Shown: one piece after another, positions 60,952-64,000 of the stretch | How the letters are laid out: each line of letters starts with the position of its first letter | How positions within the stretch are numbered: the first letter of the stretch is position 1 | From: WRGT01 sp942493035 | GTDB lineage: Bacteria > Spirochaetota > UBA4802 > UBA5550 | Direction: 5' to 3' | Assembly (NCBI GenBank): GCA_942493035.1 | Contig: OW818666.1 | Span: 1,550,001 to 1,614,000, forward strand | Length of the DNA: 64,000 nt | Translations under genes and position numbers: made by a program | Notes under the pieces: model-generated | Seen by the model: the letters and a program-made list of their open reading frames with translations, nothing else | Databases searched by the model: none | What the model was told of the DNA's origin: nothing

Positions 60952-63750
60952 CTACGACGCCAATCTCTCCGTCATCTCCAATATCTCACCAATCTCCACC
61001 GTTGTAAACAATCCCCGAATCCCATCGGGGTGAATCACCGTAAACGGCGACTCAATCAAATCCCGCTTCTGCACACTCTCTTTTACAAGAATAAAATCTT
61101 TCAGCAGATTTAAAAAATCAAGCTGCCGTGAACTCAAATTAGTATGACTATGAACAAACTGCTCAAAGGCCTTTGTTACTGTTTCAGGGAAGCTCTCAAG
61201 TATTTCAAGCCCCAGTATATGTTTTATAAACTGTATAAACTTTGCTTTACGGTTATTGTATACGCTTTTAAGTAATGCCTCAGTCACATGAGGATGCTCA
61301 TCGTGGAGCAGTTCTGCCAGTTCCTCCGCTTCGGCCTCTGTTATCTCTTTACCCTCTTTGAGTTTCTGAAGTACGGGATTACTCTCTGTAAGTTCCATAA
61401 TCAGTTTCTCTACCATTTCGCGGTATCTTGACACACTCACTGCCGAGTGTTCCGGTCCAAACTCTACAAACTCTTTTGTTTTTAAGAGATCGGTAAAATC
61501 AAACTGTGCAGGGCCAAGCGGTTTAACATCTCCATCCCTGTATTTCATCAATTGAGATAACTTATCGCCAAGTTCATCAAATGTGTCATCAGTCGCCTTT
61601 GCCCAGAAGTTATTTGCCTGAGCCTGCTTTATAAGTTCCTCTTCCCTGGCCACAACATTTACCGACAGAGGGAGTTCACTGATAAGTTCCACTATTCCAT
61701 CTTTAAGTGTTTCAAATTTATCTTTTTCATCTGCGAGTTTTGCAAGCGATGCTTCCAGCAGATCTTTCTGAAACCGCATCGATTTAAAATCTACCTGAGA
61801 CACTGTTCTAAATAAGGGCTTTATTGTATTTCGTAAAAACTCAATCTTTTCGTGGGTCAGTTTTACCCAGAAATTATCATCTTCAATTTTACTCAGATCT
61901 GCTGCCGACTCCTGAATTACAACCGAGTTCTTCGGCAGTTCATCAATCTGTTTCCGCAGTTTTGTAATCTCTTTAACTGCAATATTATCGTTTCCGGTGT
62001 CTATTGCCTTTTCAATCTTATCAAGTCTTAATCCGGCGAAACGCACAGGGAGAGGTATCTGGGCAGATGCCTCTTTCCCCTTCGGATTGAGTTTAAAATA
62101 TTCAAAGTTATCCCAGCAGTCGAGAATTAGAAAATGATCCTTCTCCGTACACCAGGGCTTTATCTTATCCTGTTCAAGAAGCCTTGTACCGCGCCCTATC
62201 ATCTGCCAGAACTTGGTGTATGAAAAAACAGGTTTTGCAAATACAAGATTTACTATTTCACGAATATCAATTCCGGTATCGAGCATATCAACACTGAGGG
62301 CAATGCGGGGCATATCACTTTTACTGAACTGATCAAGGAGCCCACCCTTGCCGTAAACACGGGGATCATCCGAAACAAGAACCTTGGCAAGTTCACCCCT
62401 GTGTTCCGGATAGAGAGAGTCAAAAATCTGTTCTATTCTCCGCGCATGGGACATTGATGAACAGAAAAATATTGTTTTACCCGGAAGAACACCGTTTGAA
62501 TCCTTTATCGATTCTTCCATAAACTCTTTTACAATTAGCGTGTTTGTACCTTTATTGATTACCGTCTTCTCAATCTCGGTACCTTCAAAATTTATCTCGG
62601 CTACCTCTTTACCTTCAAGAATCAGCTTCTTCTGGTCTTCAAGGGTTATTGTTCTTTTACTTATCCCCTCATCCTGAAACTTTGTGTGAATTTTCATCAC
62701 CTGAAAATTACACAGGTATGGGGGATTATTATTTACTGCTTCCTCGTATGTATATGCAAATGTCGGCACGCCATTGTCGCAGTTGAAAAGCTTAAAGGTG
62801 TTGTGGTCAATAATATCTGTGGGAGTTGCAGTCAGTCCAAGACTTATTGCTTTAAAGTAATCCAGTACTTCACCATAAGTATTATAAATTGAACGATGAC
62901 TCTCATCGATAACAATCAGATCAAAAAAGTGCGGTGAGAGTGTATTCTCTGTATCGCGGATAATATTAAGCATGGTCGGATAGGTTGAAATATAAATCCG
63001 CCGGTCTTTGGATATAAGTTTTTCACCCTCTTTCGGCCAGCGTGGTTCATCGGGCAGATATTCTTTAAATGCAGTAAGCCCCTGATCCCTTAAAGCAATT
63101 CTATCAACCAGAAACAAAACCCGCTCTGCATGTCCTGCTCGCATGAGGGCATCGACAAGGGCAACACATGTTCTGGTTTTGCCGGTTCCAGTTGCCATTA
63201 CAAGAAGAAAGTTCCGCTGCTTCTTTTCAATCCCTTCCATGACTGCGCGGATAGCCCTTATCTGGTAATCCCGTCCTGCAATTTTTGTATTTATAAGCTC
63301 ATCAGCTAAATGTTTTCTATGTTCACGGATATATTGAAATCGTTCAAGGTCATCCCTTGTGGGGAATCCTATTACCTTACGCGGAGGATAGTTCTCTAAA
63401 TCCCAGAAATGAATTTCCAGTCCGTTGGTATAAAAACAGAACGGAAGTTTGCCTCCATGCTGTTTGTGTATATTATAGCAGTACTGCTTCGCCTGCTCGC
63501 GGCCAATTGCAGCATCTTTTGAACTCTTCTTTGCTTCAACAACTGCAAGGGGTTTTGAATCTCTGCCGAGTAATACATAATCACTATACTGATGCCCCTC
63601 AAAAGATGTCCGCGCCTCTGCCACTCCATCGGGCAATGGAACTGAAATATCAAACTCCCTGGTAACCTGTGTGAGATTGTTTACATCCCAACCGGCCTCA
63701 AGAAGTTTGGCGTCTATAAGTTCTTTCCGTGTTTCAGCTTCAGATTTCAT
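60952..63750 (-). CDS. hsdR: type I restriction endonuclease subunit
   Basis: 932 residues from ATG 63750 (TTG 63753 is an alternative; the ribosome-binding site is weak). N-terminal nuclease D57...E72-A-K74 (YSDYVLL, VVEAKKS). Helicase Walker A ATGTGKTRT (near 185), DESHRS (near 278), and IGRGTRL motif VI. A DUF3387-like helical C terminus follows. ATP-driven translocation and cleavage with HsdM/HsdS. First gene of the locus. Confidence 0.96.
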   Translation of the reverse strand: MKSEAETRKELIDAKLLEAGWDVNNLTQVTREFDISVPLPDGVAEARTSFEGHQYSDYVLLGRDSKPLAVVEAKKSSKDAAIGREQAKQYCYNIHKQHGGKLPFCFYTNGLEIHFWDLENYPPRKVIGFPTRDDLERFQYIREHRKHLADELINTKIAGRDYQIRAIRAVMEGIEKKQRNFLLVMATGTGKTRTCVALVDALMRAGHAERVLFLVDRIALRDQGLTAFKEYLPDEPRWPKEGEKLISKDRRIYISTYPTMLNIIRDTENTLSPHFFDLIVIDESHRSIYNTYGEVLDYFKAISLGLTATPTDIIDHNTFKLFNCDNGVPTFAYTYEEAVNNNPPYLCNFQVMKIHTKFQDEGISKRTITLEDQKKLILEGKEVAEINFEGTEIEKTVINKGTNTLIVKEFMEESIKDSNGVLPGKTIFFCSSMSHARRIEQIFDSLYPEHRGELAKVLVSDDPRVYGKGGLLDQFSKSDMPRIALSVDMLDTGIDIREIVNLVFAKPVFSYTKFWQMIGRGTRLLEQDKIKPWCTEKDHFLILDCWDNFEYFKLNPKGKEASAQIPLPVRFAGLRLDKIEKAIDTGNDNIAVKEITKLRKQIDELPKNSVVIQESAADLSKIEDDNFWVKLTHEKIEFLRNTIKPLFRTVSQVDFKSMRFQKDLLEASLAKLADEKDKFETLKDGIVELISELPLSVNVVAREEELIKQAQANNFWAKATDDTFDELGDKLSQLMKYRDGDVKPLGPAQFDFTDLLKTKEFVEFGPEHSAVSVSRYREMVEKLIMELTESNPVLQKLKEGKEITEAEAEELAELLHDEHPHVTEALLKSVYNNRKAKFIQFIKHILGLEILESFPETVTKAFEQFVHSHTNLSSRQLDFLNLLKDFILVKESVQKRDLIESPFTVIHPDGIRGLFTTVEIGEILEMTERLAS

Positions 63751-63753
63751 CAA

Positions 63754-64000
63754 TTACATTCACTTAATTTTGTATATTAAACGTAGCTCTTATATTGTTA
63801 TATATTACAAGCATAAAAAGTTTAAATATACTTAATTTAAACATAACACACCACCAATGACACACAGAGACCTACACGTTTATGTAGCGGAATAAGTATA
63901 AATGATGCATACAATGGCGACAATAATAATTGACTCCCTGCCCCCTCTGGCCATCTCCCCCCTGATGAAAGGATGGAGAGTAACTGCAAAAAATTCCAAC
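63754..64000. other. non-coding edge
   Basis: No gene visible. Contains AT-rich sequence that may hold the hsdR promoter and, at 63938-63975, a fragment of GC-rich text (CCCCCTCTGGCCATCTCCCC) resembling the repeats around hsdS. Confidence 0.4.

Overview
The window is AT-rich bacterial chromosome with a Gram-negative style envelope: Sec and lipoprotein signal peptides, a predicted outer-membrane barrel protein and an exported flagellin-like protein. A methyl-accepting chemotaxis protein, an LtaS-type sulfatase next to a DUF4015 lipoprotein, and split gcvPA/gcvPB genes would fit a spirochaete (Spirochaetota), but no marker gene in the window proves this. Most genes from 9.3 kb onward lie on the minus strand.

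Layout. 1-9.3 kb: ferredoxin-nitroreductase, a Pro/Arg/His tRNA cluster with its terminator, a small DNA-binding-like protein, a PlsC-family acyltransferase, a membrane protein, a chemoreceptor and a large exported HEGRH metalloprotease/propeller/barrel protein. 9.3-21.4 kb: exported and cell-surface proteins (ankyrin protein, PLD-like protein with two zinc knuckles, flagellin-like protein, sulfatase, DUF4015 glycosidase-like lipoprotein) plus a UDG-like protein and an MBL-fold hydrolase. 21.4-28.8 kb: a glycine-cleavage and lipoylation operon (FAD oxidoreductase, gcvT, gcvH, gcvPA, gcvPB, lipA, lplA) read from a clear TTGAAA-17-TATAAT promoter. 29-37.3 kb: an EamA transporter-glycosidase fusion coupled to a GH1 beta-glucosidase, pyruvate kinase, phosphoglycerate mutase and a Lys-rich exported protein.

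37.5-63.8 kb is a defence and mobile-element island. It holds a PIN-domain toxin-antitoxin pair, a dead duplicate of an ATPase/TOPRIM-like (DUF4276) module, a DUF4160/DUF2442 pair, a DUF6933 protein, a VOC gene split by an IS21 element (5-bp target duplication), a PD-(D/E)XK-like fragment, the intact ATPase+DUF4276 module between GC-rich direct repeats, a Hachiman system (hamA DUF1837 nuclease + hamB helicase), an IS3 element itself split by an IS66 element (8-bp target duplication), an IS110 element with a candidate bridge-RNA region, a DUF262/HNH protein, and a type I restriction-modification locus (hsdR, DUF559 nuclease, hsdM, hsdS).

The most notable architectural points are: attC-like boundary sequences that bracket Hachiman and the DUF262 gene in one consistent orientation; a perfect 41-bp direct repeat on each side of hsdS; a 28-bp inverted repeat on each side of the DUF559 gene inside the type I locus; the EamA-glycosidase fusion; and a CoA-disulfide-reductase-like flavoprotein where a lipoamide dehydrogenase would be expected in the glycine-cleavage operon. 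Several families of short GC-rich palindromes are scattered between genes throughout.
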